A DNA stretch of 64,000 bases, from assembly GCF_019083995.1 (NCBI RefSeq), contig NZ_JAHRCU010000007.1, positions 62,001 through 126,000 of the forward strand, given 5' to 3'. Origin of the DNA: Roseococcus sp. SDR (lineage in GTDB: Bacteria; Pseudomonadota; Alphaproteobacteria; Acetobacterales; Acetobacteraceae). The position numbers and the translations under genes are program-made. Numbering within the stretch: the first letter of the stretch is position 1; each line of letters begins with the position of its first letter. Below are positions 30,835 through 39,630 of this stretch, piece by piece. Below the pieces are notes generated by a model that saw nothing but the letters and a program-made list of their open reading frames with translations, searched no databases and was not told the origin of the DNA.

Positions 30835-31568
30835 AGCTCTCCGCCCGCATCATCGGCGACATGCGGAAGTCGCTCGCCGATGAGGTCAGGGCAGGCGAGC
30901 GCGCTGCGATGCGGGCGGTCCGCGCAGAGACCGAGAACCTCAAGACCGAGCTCCGCAAACAGACGACGGATTCGTTGAAGGGGAGCAGTCGTGGCATCGC
31001 GAATGCTTGGCGATCGGCGGTGTTTCCCCGCACAGGTATCTCCATGCGGCCAGCAGGGCTGGTCTGGTCCAAGACGCCGGACATCATCCATGGCTTCGAG
31101 ACTGCCGCGACGATCCGCGCGAAGGGCGGCAGGAAGTTTCTCGCCATCCCGACCGGCTTCAACGCTGCCCGCGGACGCCGCGGCCGAGGCGAGAAGGGGA
31201 TGCGGGTGACGCCGGCCCAGATGGTGGCCTCGGGCCAAGCCTTCCTGCGCCCCTTCAAGTCCGGCCGCGGCTTCGTCTGGTGCCTGCCCCTCTATGGCGC
31301 GACCTCGACGCGCGGTCGCGGTGCCCGCCCAAGGCGGCGGACGCTGCTGTTCGCCGGGGGCTTTGCCGAGGTCGGTACCGGCAACCGCCGGGGGCGCGAA
31401 GCCTGGGCGCGCGGCATGCTGGAGAAGGGGATGATCCCGATGTTTCTCCTGCTGCCCCAGGTCAGCCTCAACAAGCGCTTCGACGTGAAGGGTGCATCCG
31501 AGCGCGCTCTCCGCCGTCTGCCGGGGCGCTTCGTCGCAGCATGGGAAGCCGAGAGCCGGTCAGCATGA
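30831..31568 (+). CDS. DUF6441-like neck/tail protein
   Basis: A 245-residue protein. The charged helical N-terminus (DEVRAGERAAMRAVRAETENLKTELRKQ) and the segment AIPTGFNAARGRRGRGEKG, followed by MRVTPAQMVASGQAFLRPF, resemble DUF6441 proteins found between head and tail genes. It is probably a neck or tail-completion protein. ATGA overlaps on both sides. Confidence 0.65.
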   Translation: MKLSARIIGDMRKSLADEVRAGERAAMRAVRAETENLKTELRKQTTDSLKGSSRGIANAWRSAVFPRTGISMRPAGLVWSKTPDIIHGFETAATIRAKGGRKFLAIPTGFNAARGRRGRGEKGMRVTPAQMVASGQAFLRPFKSGRGFVWCLPLYGATSTRGRGARPRRRTLLFAGGFAEVGTGNRRGREAWARGMLEKGMIPMFLLLPQVSLNKRFDVKGASERALRRLPGRFVAAWEAESRSA

Positions 31569-31732
31569 GACCTTCCGTCCGTCCGCAAGACGCGATCCGG
31601 CCGCCCCTGGCGGCTTGGAAGATTGCGGTCCTGCTGCTTGCCGCCCTGGCCGCCTTCGGCTTAGCGGCCGTGGGGGTCGCCCTCCACTGGGCGCTGGGTG
31701 CCTTCCTCGCACGCGGTCTTGGCCTCGCGTGA
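31565..31732 (+). CDS. small single-pass membrane protein, 55 aa
   Basis: A 55-residue frame with ATGA and GTGA overlaps to its neighbours. The N-terminus is basic (MRPSVRPQD); a hydrophobic region (WKIAVLLLAALAAFGLAAVG) continues toward the C-terminus. Function unknown; a lysis accessory is possible given a holin two genes upstream. Confidence 0.5.
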   Translation: MRPSVRPQDAIRPPLAAWKIAVLLLAALAAFGLAAVGVALHWALGAFLARGLGLA

Positions 31733-32175
31733 GCGCGCGGGAAGCGGCGCTGGTCGCGCTGGTGAGCCGCATTGGAGCCTCTGTCTCTGCGCGGGTTCCC
31801 GCGCCTCAGGTTCTCCGCAACGAGACGACGCCTCAACGCGTGCCTGCCGGCGGCACCATCGTGATCCGCGATGGCGCCACTATCGAAGAGACGCCGATCC
31901 TGTCGCCGCTGTCCTACGCCATCGAGCACGCCGCGGAAGTGGAAGTCATCGCGCCCGGCTCGACCGCCGCCGCACGCAGCGCACTCCTGGACGCGCTCCT
32001 TTCCGACATCGCAGCCGGGATCGCCGCAAACCGTACACTCGGCGGTGCTGTGGAGTGGGCGGAACCCGCATCGCCGGACTTCGACGACGTGCCTGCCGAG
32101 GGCGCCGCATCGATGCGTGCTGCGTCCTTCCCGGTCCGGCTGTTCTTCACCGTCGCAGCCTCCCCGCTTTCCTGA
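31729..32175 (+). CDS. tail-completion-type protein
   Basis: A 148-residue protein starting at a GTG in the GTGA overlap. It contains VLRNETTPQRVPAGGTIVIRDGA and PILSPLSYAIEHAAEVEVI. Databases sometimes label such genes acyl-CoA transferases, a label I regard as unsupported here. Its place just before the tail-tube gene fits a tail terminator role. Confidence 0.65.
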   Translation: MSAREAALVALVSRIGASVSARVPAPQVLRNETTPQRVPAGGTIVIRDGATIEETPILSPLSYAIEHAAEVEVIAPGSTAAARSALLDALLSDIAAGIAANRTLGGAVEWAEPASPDFDDVPAEGAASMRAASFPVRLFFTVAASPLS

Positions 32176-32193
32176 CCTTCACAGGAGATACCC

Positions 32194-33150
32194 ATGCCTC
32201 GTGCCATCGGCGCGAATTGCCGCGTCAATATGTTCCCCGAGACCACCTACGGCACAGCGCCGGGCGGCAACTGGCGGCGCATGCCCTTCATGTCAGTAGA
32301 CCTTGGCGCGGAACAGCCGCTGCTCGACAACGACATCATCGGCGCAGGCAATAACCGGGACCCTGCAGCGCCCTTCCAGGACACCGTCACTGTCCAGGGG
32401 CAAGCCGTCGTGCCGGTTGATCTGATCAACATCGGGCATTGGCTGCGGCTTCTCCTCGGCGCCCCGACGACGACCGGCACCAACCCGAACTTCATCCACA
32501 CGTTTGGCTCCGGTGGCTCCGCTCTGCCTTCCAATGCCATCGAGATCGCATACCCCGACGTGCCGTCCTTCGACGTCTGCACCGGCGTTCGCGCTGACAC
32601 CATGGAGATCGACTTCTCCCCGACAGGTGCGGCGACCGCGACCTTTGGCCTCATGGCTCAGGGCAGCGTCCGCGGCGGGGCATCCAGCGCCGGCACGCCG
32701 ACCAGCGCCGCGATCACCCTGTTCAACAAGGCACAAGGCAGCATAACGCGCACCGGCTCCCCGCTCGCCCAGGTTACCGGCGCCAGGGTGAGCTTCTCGA
32801 ACAACATGGAGATGGTGCGCACCATCCGCGCCGACCGGAGGATCGAGGGAGTGGATCCCGGCATCGCGCGCGCGACAGGCCAGATCACCACCCGCTTCGA
32901 GAACACCACCCTGCTGACGCAGGCACAGGACGGCACAGCGGCCGAGTTCGCCTTCGCTTACACCATCAACGCGAACCGCAGCCTGACCGTCACTCTGCAC
33001 GAGGTCTACCTCGCGCTCGCGAAGACGCCCATCGAAGGGCCTGCCGGTGTCGAGGCCACCTTCGACTTCCGCGCAGCATTCAACACCGCCGCCACCCGGA
33101 TGATGACGGCGGTGCTCCGCAACGACCAAGCCGGCACGGTGTACGCCTGA
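32194..33150 (+). CDS. tail tube (major tail) protein
   Basis: A 318-residue beta-rich protein opening with MPRAIGANCRVNMFPETTYG, a start typical of tail-tube proteins of this phage group. The repeated strands and an internal QGSITRTGSPLAQVTGARVSFSNN segment also fit. It polymerises as the tail shaft around the tape measure. CACAGGAG lies just upstream of the ATG. Confidence 0.85.
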   Translation: MPRAIGANCRVNMFPETTYGTAPGGNWRRMPFMSVDLGAEQPLLDNDIIGAGNNRDPAAPFQDTVTVQGQAVVPVDLINIGHWLRLLLGAPTTTGTNPNFIHTFGSGGSALPSNAIEIAYPDVPSFDVCTGVRADTMEIDFSPTGAATATFGLMAQGSVRGGASSAGTPTSAAITLFNKAQGSITRTGSPLAQVTGARVSFSNNMEMVRTIRADRRIEGVDPGIARATGQITTRFENTTLLTQAQDGTAAEFAFAYTINANRSLTVTLHEVYLALAKTPIEGPAGVEATFDFRAAFNTAATRMMTAVLRNDQAGTVYA

Positions 33151-33527
33151 TGCTCACGCTCGACATTCCGACCGACCCCTACTGGATCAATCTGCCGCGC
33201 GGAGTGCGGGTGCAGATCAAGCCGGTCACGACCGCCATCATGGCCGCTGCGCAGTCGGCTTCCGCGCGTCGGCTCGGCGCAGCCCGCGCAGCCACGACGG
33301 ACCTGGATCCGGACCTTGCGCGCGGTCTCGCCTTCGCCTTCCTGGTGAAGGCCCTCGCCAATCATGCCGTGATCGCCTGGGAGGGCATCGGCGACCAGGA
33401 GGGCAATACCCTGCCGCTCTCCCACGAAGCGCTCGATTGCCTCATGGATCTCGACGACATCGCCGCCGCTTTCTGGGACTCGGCAACTGCCCTGGTGGCC
33501 AAGGTGAGCATCGAGGGAAACGGCTGA
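33150..33527 (+). CDS. tail assembly chaperone, unshifted form (gpG-like)
   Basis: A 125-residue protein (KPVTTAIMAAAQSASARRLG ... EALDCLMDLDDIAAAFWDSATALVAKVSIEGNG). It lies between tail tube and tape measure, the place of lambda G. The heptamer G GGA AAC is two codons before the stop, so a minor fraction of ribosomes should shift by -1 into the following frame. The start overlaps the tail-tube stop by one base. Confidence 0.8.
   Translation: MLTLDIPTDPYWINLPRGVRVQIKPVTTAIMAAAQSASARRLGAARAATTDLDPDLARGLAFAFLVKALANHAVIAWEGIGDQEGNTLPLSHEALDCLMDLDDIAAAFWDSATALVAKVSIEGNG
33515..33521 (+). other. -1 programmed frameshift slippery heptamer G GGA AAC
   Basis: The heptamer is in the zero frame as G-GGA-AAC, of the X-XXY-YYZ type and one base different from the lambda G-T site (G GGA AAG). 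Zero-frame termination follows two codons later. After the slip the next codon is CGG, and the frame stays open to 33862. Confidence 0.72.
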
Positions 33528-33862
33528 AGGCCCGGGCCGAATGGCACTACGGGTCCGGGCCCGACTATTGCGAGGGCTGCGCTGCCCTCGAAAGGGACTG
33601 CGGCCTCTCCTGCCCCTACGCCGCCCACGCCCCCGCCAGCGCCGAGGGCGCCGCTGTGTGGGCGGCCGGAGCGGCATGTGCCCACGCCGGCCCTGCGGGA
33701 ATCGACCTCGACATGGCGGCTGCGATGGCGGCCGCCAGGGAAGCCGGGGCTGCCGGCTGGGCAGCGATCGACCTGCTTCTCGCATTCAGGATCGGCATGG
33801 CGACAGGCCTGCAGAAGCGCCGGACAGCGGCTGACGTGAAGGGAGGCGCGCGCGATGGCTGA
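33521..33862 (+). CDS. frameshift extension of the tail assembly chaperone (gpGT-like T part)
   Basis: A 113-codon frame with no usable start codon near its beginning; it is entered by the -1 shift. It begins RLKARAEWHYGSGPDYCEGC and carries a Cys cluster (CEGC, CGLSC), then Ala-rich helices and a basic end. The fusion would be 237 residues. In lambda-like phages the fused form binds tape measure and tail tube during tail assembly. Its stop overlaps the tape-measure start. Confidence 0.72.
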   Translation, partial: RLKARAEWHYGSGPDYCEGCAALERDCGLSCPYAAHAPASAEGAAVWAAGAACAHAGPAGIDLDMAAAMAAAREAGAAGWAAIDLLLAFRIGMATGLQKRRTAADVKGGARDG

Positions 33863-35996
33863 CGCAACGCGCCGAGTATCGGTCCGTCTGTCGCTGGATG
33901 ATGCCGCGAAGGTCAAGCAGGGCCTGCGCGAGGTTGGCGAGACCGGCCAGCGCAGCATGGAGCAGATCCGCGATGGCGCGGACCGCGCGTCACGCGCGCT
34001 GGACCTGCTCGATACGGTCACGAGGGCTGCGCCCTTTGTGGCGCTGGCCGCGGGCATCCGCGCCACGGTCATCGCGGGCGACCAGCTCACGCAGAGCATG
34101 GGCAGGCTCACGACCGCGGTCGGGTCCGTCGAGCGGGCGTCTGAGGTCTACGCGACCCTCTACCGGGATGCGCTGCAGACGGGCGTCGCGGTGCGCGACA
34201 GCGTGGATGCCTTCCAGCGGTTCAGCATTGCCGCGCGCGAAATCGGCGCCACGAATGAGCAAGTGGTGCGGCTCGTCACCGGGCTGCAGCGTGTGGCGAT
34301 CTCCTCCGGCGCCAGCACGCAGGAAATCCAGGGCAGCACCCAGCAGCTTGCGCAGGCCCTGGCGTCAGGCGTGCTGCAGGGCGACGAACTGCGGTCGATC
34401 CTGGAAGGCCTGCCCACGCTGGCCCAGGCGCTGGCGCAGGAACTGGGCGTCTCCATCGGCGAGCTTCGCAAGATGGGGTCGGAGGGGAAGCTCACCGCGG
34501 ATGTGGTGTTCCCCGCGCTGCTGCGCGCGGTGGAGCGGGTCAACACCGAATTCGAACGTGCGCCACTGTCGGTGGGCCGGGCTTACGGCCAACTCACCGC
34601 AGCCGCGGACCAGTTTCTCGCGCGCCTTGACCAAGCCATCGGCTTGTCGAGCACGCTGGCGCGCGCGCTGTCGGGTGCCGCGCGTGCGCTGGATGGCATC
34701 CGCCAGGGTGCCGGGCTTCTCACGCCCGAGGAGCGCCTCGCCGACCAGCGCCGTGCCGCCGAGGCGATGGCGAACGAGATCGCCCGGCTGGAAGCCCTGG
34801 GCAGCGGCGCGGCGGTATCGGCGCAGCCCCGGCGCGGGAGCATTCAGGCGGGGCTGGTGGGGACCGCGCAGAGCCAAGCCGGGGTGGATCAGGCCGGCCG
34901 GCTGCGGGAACTCCGGGAGCAGTATTTTGGGCTGCTGACCGAGATCGAGGATGCGGAGCGTTCCTCGCTGATCCGGCGGCTGGACGAGCAGGGTCAGGCC
35001 GATGCGCGCGCCGTCGAGTCCCGCCGTCGTCGCGGCGAGCAGGAAGCGAATGACCTGCGCCGGCAGTTGGACGACCGCTTCCGGATCAACCAGGAGTACG
35101 AGGAGCGCATCCGGCGCATCCGCGAGTCTGCTGAGGCAGGCGGGATGGATGCCGCCGAGCGGGGCCGCCTTGAGGCTCTGGCCACGCGGGAGCGCGACGA
35201 AGCCCTGCAGCGGCTGGAGGGCACGACGCGGCGCGTCGCAGCGGCAACGCGCGAGAACCGCGATGCCGAGCGCGAGACCAACGACATCATCCGTGAGCGT
35301 GAACGGCTCATCCAGCAGAACGAGAACGCTTACGAGCGCTATGTCCGCCGGCTGGAGAACCTCGGCAGACTCGTCGAACGTGCAGAGCGCATCGGGCAGC
35401 CGGTACCGGACGAGACCATTCAGCGCGAAGCCCAATCGGCACTCGATGAACTCGAGCAGTCCCAGAACCGGCTGACCCGGGCAACCGAGCGGACCAATGA
35501 AGTCGGGCGGGAGCTCGGCCTCACATTCAGCAGCGCATTCGAGGACGCGGTGGTCCGCGGGAAGAGCTTCTCCGATGTCCTGAAGGGCATCGGCGAGGAT
35601 CTCGCGCGGATCATGGTCCGGCGCACGATCACCGAGCCGCTGGGCAACGCAGTGGGCAGCGTCGTCGGCAGCATCGGCAGCAGCTTCGGCGACTGGATCG
35701 GCGGGCTGTTCCGTGCCGAGGGCGGGCCGGTCACGGGCGGCCAGCCCTACATCGTCGGGGAGCGCGGACCTGAATGGTTCGTGCCGGACCGCAGCGGCAC
35801 CGTGCTGCCGAACGGGACATCGCCCGGCGGCGGGATGGTGGTCCACAACAGCATCAACATCGATGCCCGCGGCGCCGATGCCGGGGTGGAGGCGCGCCTT
35901 CGGATGATGGCGGGTCAGATTGCCCGGCAGGCTTCGGTGATGACGCTCGATGCCATCCGCCGCGGCGGCACCGCCTACGAGACCGTGCGGGGATGA
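33855..35996 (+). CDS. tail tape measure protein
   Basis: A 713-residue protein. The N-terminal block (about 50-230) matches the tape-measure N-terminal domain (QLTQSMGRLTTAVGSVERAS, then FQRFSIAAREIG and ELRSILEGLPTLAQALAQELG). Long coiled coils follow (about 290-560). The C-terminus has GGPVTGGQPYIVGERGPEWFVP, common in such proteins. At about 1.5 angstrom per residue it predicts a tail near 105 nm. Confidence 0.94.
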   Translation: MADATRRVSVRLSLDDAAKVKQGLREVGETGQRSMEQIRDGADRASRALDLLDTVTRAAPFVALAAGIRATVIAGDQLTQSMGRLTTAVGSVERASEVYATLYRDALQTGVAVRDSVDAFQRFSIAAREIGATNEQVVRLVTGLQRVAISSGASTQEIQGSTQQLAQALASGVLQGDELRSILEGLPTLAQALAQELGVSIGELRKMGSEGKLTADVVFPALLRAVERVNTEFERAPLSVGRAYGQLTAAADQFLARLDQAIGLSSTLARALSGAARALDGIRQGAGLLTPEERLADQRRAAEAMANEIARLEALGSGAAVSAQPRRGSIQAGLVGTAQSQAGVDQAGRLRELREQYFGLLTEIEDAERSSLIRRLDEQGQADARAVESRRRRGEQEANDLRRQLDDRFRINQEYEERIRRIRESAEAGGMDAAERGRLEALATRERDEALQRLEGTTRRVAAATRENRDAERETNDIIRERERLIQQNENAYERYVRRLENLGRLVERAERIGQPVPDETIQREAQSALDELEQSQNRLTRATERTNEVGRELGLTFSSAFEDAVVRGKSFSDVLKGIGEDLARIMVRRTITEPLGNAVGSVVGSIGSSFGDWIGGLFRAEGGPVTGGQPYIVGERGPEWFVPDRSGTVLPNGTSPGGGMVVHNSINIDARGADAGVEARLRMMAGQIARQASVMTLDAIRRGGTAYETVRG

Positions 35997-36679
35997 CGGA
36001 ATTCTCCTGGCCTCCGGAGCTGCGTCCTTCGCGGCAGGTTTTCTATCTGCAGCCCAACACCCTGCGCTTTGTCTCGCCCATCACGCGCCAGACCCAGGTG
36101 CTCCGGCGCGAGGGGGCACGCTGGGTCGCGGAGATGACCTTTGATCCGCTGAACGGCCGGCTGGCTGGCATCCTGGAAGGGTTGCTGGCGGCGCTGGCGG
36201 GATCGGTGAACACCGTCCGTCTCCGGGACTTCCGCCGCGAATTCCGCACCGGGGATCCGCGGAGCCAGGGCAACGTGCCCACCGGGCCATACAGCTTCTC
36301 CGACGCAACGATCTTCACGGATGGCACCGGTCTCGTGGTCGGATCGGGCAGCCCGTCATTCGCCGCCGGTGCTGTGAAGGGCGCGCTGTCGATCTCGACG
36401 CAAGGCTGGTGGCCGAATGGCGTCGCGGTCGGTGCCGGCGATTACATCGGGATTGCCGGCCGCCTCCACATGGCCACAGCCGCGGTTACCGCGTCCGGCA
36501 CCGGCACAGCGACCATCCCGATCGCGCCGCCGCTCCGGGCACCGGCGCCGGTTGGGGAGCCTCTGGTCCTCACCAACACCACCGTGCCCATGCGTCTCGT
36601 GTCCGATGACGAAAGCGCCAACCCATCCCGCGCTGGCCGCTTCACCGCCATCACAGCGAGGTTCGAGGAGGCATTGTGA
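35993..36679 (+). CDS. minor/distal tail protein
   Basis: A 228-residue protein starting at the ATG in ATGA overlap with the tape measure. It begins MTEFSWPPELRPSRQVFYLQPN and has a strand-rich body (GIAGRLHMATAAVTASGTGTATIPIAPPLR). It lies where distal-tail proteins of siphophages and gene transfer agents are encoded. Function inferred from position. Confidence 0.72.
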   Translation: MTEFSWPPELRPSRQVFYLQPNTLRFVSPITRQTQVLRREGARWVAEMTFDPLNGRLAGILEGLLAALAGSVNTVRLRDFRREFRTGDPRSQGNVPTGPYSFSDATIFTDGTGLVVGSGSPSFAAGAVKGALSISTQGWWPNGVAVGAGDYIGIAGRLHMATAAVTASGTGTATIPIAPPLRAPAPVGEPLVLTNTTVPMRLVSDDESANPSRAGRFTAITARFEEAL

Positions 36680-37257
36680 CTGAACCCTCCGCGCGTCCAA
36701 CGCCCAGGCTCTCCCTTCAAGCAGCTGCCGCGGCGACAGCGCCAGTGGCCGCCCCGGTGATCCTCTGCGAGCTCGACTTCGCCTCTGGCCCGTTCCGCGT
36801 CTGGACAGGCCTGGGCGACCTCGAATGGGCAGGGAAGACCTTCGAGGGCGTGGGTGATCTCGGGGCGATGTCTGACGTCGAGGAGACCGTCGAGCTTCGC
36901 GCGGTTCGCCTGGATCTGACGCTTTCGCCCGTACCGCAGGAAGTCGTCGACATCGCTCTCGCCGAGCGCTCCTACCGCCTGCGACCGGCGAAGCTCTGGA
37001 TCGCCCTCCTCGGCGAGGATGGGGCGTTCGTCAGCGACCCGTTCCCGCTGTGGTCGGGGATCATGGACACGATGGAAGTCGTGGACGGCGCACAGCCCCG
37101 CGTCACGCTCTCCTGCGAAAGCCGGCTGGTCGACCTCGAGCGCGCGGAGGTCCGGCGATACACCGATGCGGACCAGCAGGCCGAGTACCCGGGCGACAGG
37201 TTCTTCGAATATGTGCCTGCCCTGCAGGAGGCGGAGATCAGGCTGCCCGCCCGATGA
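36676..37257 (+). CDS. tail tip / baseplate-hub-like protein
   Basis: A 193-residue protein starting at GTG in the GTGA overlap. Motifs ILCELDFASGPFRVWTGLGDLEWAGKTF and FPLWSGIMDTMEVVDG ... VTLSCESRLVDLERA recall hub-type (DUF2163-like) proteins that precede an NlpC/P60-like peptidase and the tip protein, the order found here. Confidence 0.7.
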   Translation: MTEPSARPTPRLSLQAAAAATAPVAAPVILCELDFASGPFRVWTGLGDLEWAGKTFEGVGDLGAMSDVEETVELRAVRLDLTLSPVPQEVVDIALAERSYRLRPAKLWIALLGEDGAFVSDPFPLWSGIMDTMEVVDGAQPRVTLSCESRLVDLERAEVRRYTDADQQAEYPGDRFFEYVPALQEAEIRLPAR

Positions 37258-37607
37258 ACCGTGTCCCGGATTGGCCCTCCCGCCTTTCGGTGACGCTCCG
37301 GGAAGCAGAACGGCGGCCCTTCGACGACATTCGCTGGAACTGCGGCAGGTTCGTCCTGGCCTGCATCGAGGCGTGCACCGGCATCAAGCCGGTTTGGCGA
37401 TCGCTGCCGACCCTGGAACAGACCGCAGATTCTGCCGGCTTCCAGCGCATTCCTGCCGCCTTCGCCGCTACCGGCGATGTGGTGTTGGCGCGCGACCCTG
37501 ACCGGCTCGGCGTCGTCGTTATGGCCGGCGAAGCAGCCTTCGTGAGCATGCGCGGGCTGATCCGCATCCCCGCCGCGTCGTGCGCGACGGCATGGAGAAT
37601 CGGCTGA
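37254..37607 (+). CDS. DUF6950/NlpC-like tail protein
   Basis: A 117-residue protein: WPSRLSVTLREAERRPFDDIRWNCGRFVLACIEACTG carries the Asn-Cys pair of NlpC/P60-like and DUF6950 proteins, and DVVLARDPDRLGVVVMAGEAAFV the following strands. The catalytic His of active NlpC/P60 peptidases is not evident in that second block, so it may be structural. ATGA overlap upstream. Confidence 0.7.
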   Translation: MNRVPDWPSRLSVTLREAERRPFDDIRWNCGRFVLACIEACTGIKPVWRSLPTLEQTADSAGFQRIPAAFAATGDVVLARDPDRLGVVVMAGEAAFVSMRGLIRIPAASCATAWRIG

Positions 37608-37611
37608 CCCC

Positions 37612-39621
37612 ATGCCCGTCGCGATCCCCTTCATCGCTGCCGCGGCCGGCGCAGTCGCGTCCGGCGCCATCGGCGGCGGCGTGGTGGGCGCCATTGTCGG
37701 TGCGGGCGTCTCGCTCGGCGTCTCTTACATCGGGCGCCAAATCTTCCCGGCATCCAGGCCGCGCCCCCCGGAGACCCGGGTGGCGCAGAACGGACCCAGC
37801 GCAGCCTTCGACGCGAATTCGCCGGGAGCAGGCCGGACGCAGTCCTTCCGCCAGCCAATCACCGAGCACCAGATCGTACTCGGCCGCGCGAAGGTCTCCG
37901 GCCCGATCATCTTCATCCACAGCGCGACTGATGATGAAGGTCGTGCAGACGGCTACTTCTACATGGTCGTTGTCCTGGCGGCCCACCAATGCAGGACCAT
38001 CGGCGACGTGTTCCTCGGCGACACCATCTCCACCGATGCTAAGTTCAGCGGTCTGGTCCGCATCGAGAACTACCGCGGCACGCCGGATCAGCCCGCAAAC
38101 GGCAACCTCATTGCGGAGACGGGCGGCAAGTGGACTGCCGAACACCGCGGAAGCGGCCGCGCCTACAGCGCCCTCCGTATCAAGCTGCGGCCCGAGGTCT
38201 TCACGTCAGGCGTCCCGAACCTCGCGGCCATTGTCGAGGGTGCGGACACCATCTGGGACCCCCGGACAGGCATAACGGGGTGGTCCGACAATCCCGCTCT
38301 CTGCCTCGCTTGGTACCTGACGGCGCCCTTCGGCTGGCGTGCGACCTGGGACGACATCGATCTGCCCTGCCTCATGGCGGCAGCGAATGTGTGCGACCAG
38401 CTGGTCGGGCGGCGGAACGGCACAGCAGAGAAGCGATACACGGTGAACGGCCGGCTCTCCCTCGGGGAGGGAAAGATCGCGATTACCCGCAAGATCGTGT
38501 CGGCGATGGCCGGAACGCTGGTCGTGTCCGGAGGACGGTTCTTCATCCAGGCAGGTGCCCCCGCGATCGCCGCCGGGACGATCGGTGCCGCCGACCTCCG
38601 CGGCGAGATCAGCGTCTCTGGCAGCCGTCCGCGGCGCGATCTCTTCAATGGAGCGCGTGCCGTCTATGTCGATCCGTCGAAGAACTGGCAGCCGACCGAC
38701 GCGCCGCCGCTGCTCGCCGCGAACTATGTGGCAGAGGACAACGGGGAAGCGATCTACCGGGACTTCGAGTTCCCGCTGACGACGTCACCTTCCACGGTCC
38801 AGCGGCTTATGAAGATCGAGTTGGAGAAGAACCGGCGGCAGCGCGAAGTCGGCTGCCAAGCCAACCTCTCGGCTCTCCGTTTCCGGCCGTGGGAAGGCGT
38901 GATGGTGGGCTTTGACCGTCTGACGCCATTCCCTGCGAGGATCAGCGGCTGGCGCTTCACCGCCGACGGCGGGATCGATCTGACCCTCTCCGAAGAGGAC
39001 GACGCGGTCTGGGCTTGGAACCCCGCGATCGACGAACGCGCGACCGGCGACAGCCCATCCGTGGTGCTTCCCAATCCTGGCGTCATCGCCATCCCGGCGA
39101 CGATCGCCATCGACACGCCGCAGGCTGCCGCCTTCGCGGCGCTGTCGGTCTCCTGGGCTGCGGTCGCGTCCGCTTACCTCGCCGGCTACGAGATCGAGTT
39201 CAGGCCGATATCGAGCGCCTCCTGGCAGGGCTTCGCGGGCGGCCTTGGGGCGACCGCGGTGACGATCCCGACTGCCGAGCCGACCGCTTTCCGCGTGCGG
39301 GCGCAGGCGCGTAGCGGCGCTGTATCCGGTTGGCGGGAGTCGCTGGTACCCGCAGCGCCCTCTGGTCTTGCTGCCACCGGCATCGCCGGAGGCATCCGCA
39401 TCTCGGGCACCTTCCCGGGTGCAGCGTCGAAGCTGCAGGTCTTCGAGGCGTCGTCCAACAGCCTCGCTGCTGCGGCGAAGCTCGGCGCCGAACCGACGGC
39501 ATTGCCCTACGACCGCACGGGCCTCGGTGCCGGTGCGACACGCTGGTATTGGCTGCGGTCGGTCGCGGCGGACGGCAACGTTTCCTCTTTCGCGGGCCCT
39601 GTGACCGCGACATCGCTGTAG
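37612..39621 (+). CDS. tail tip attachment protein, gpJ-like
   Basis: A 669-residue protein. It starts with a Gly/Ala-rich hydrophobic helix segment (AAAAGAVASGAIGGGVVGAIVGAG), then FRQPITEHQIVLGRAKVSGPI and the phage-tip core (NPALCLAWYLTAPFGWRATWDDIDL), with fibronectin-III-like strands at the C-terminus (about 490-669). It forms the tail tip and contacts the tailspike encoded next. Confidence 0.9.
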   Translation: MPVAIPFIAAAAGAVASGAIGGGVVGAIVGAGVSLGVSYIGRQIFPASRPRPPETRVAQNGPSAAFDANSPGAGRTQSFRQPITEHQIVLGRAKVSGPIIFIHSATDDEGRADGYFYMVVVLAAHQCRTIGDVFLGDTISTDAKFSGLVRIENYRGTPDQPANGNLIAETGGKWTAEHRGSGRAYSALRIKLRPEVFTSGVPNLAAIVEGADTIWDPRTGITGWSDNPALCLAWYLTAPFGWRATWDDIDLPCLMAAANVCDQLVGRRNGTAEKRYTVNGRLSLGEGKIAITRKIVSAMAGTLVVSGGRFFIQAGAPAIAAGTIGAADLRGEISVSGSRPRRDLFNGARAVYVDPSKNWQPTDAPPLLAANYVAEDNGEAIYRDFEFPLTTSPSTVQRLMKIELEKNRRQREVGCQANLSALRFRPWEGVMVGFDRLTPFPARISGWRFTADGGIDLTLSEEDDAVWAWNPAIDERATGDSPSVVLPNPGVIAIPATIAIDTPQAAAFAALSVSWAAVASAYLAGYEIEFRPISSASWQGFAGGLGATAVTIPTAEPTAFRVRAQARSGAVSGWRESLVPAAPSGLAATGIAGGIRISGTFPGAASKLQVFEASSNSLAAAAKLGAEPTALPYDRTGLGAGATRWYWLRSVAADGNVSSFAGPVTATSL

Positions 39622-39630
39622 GGAGGCACG

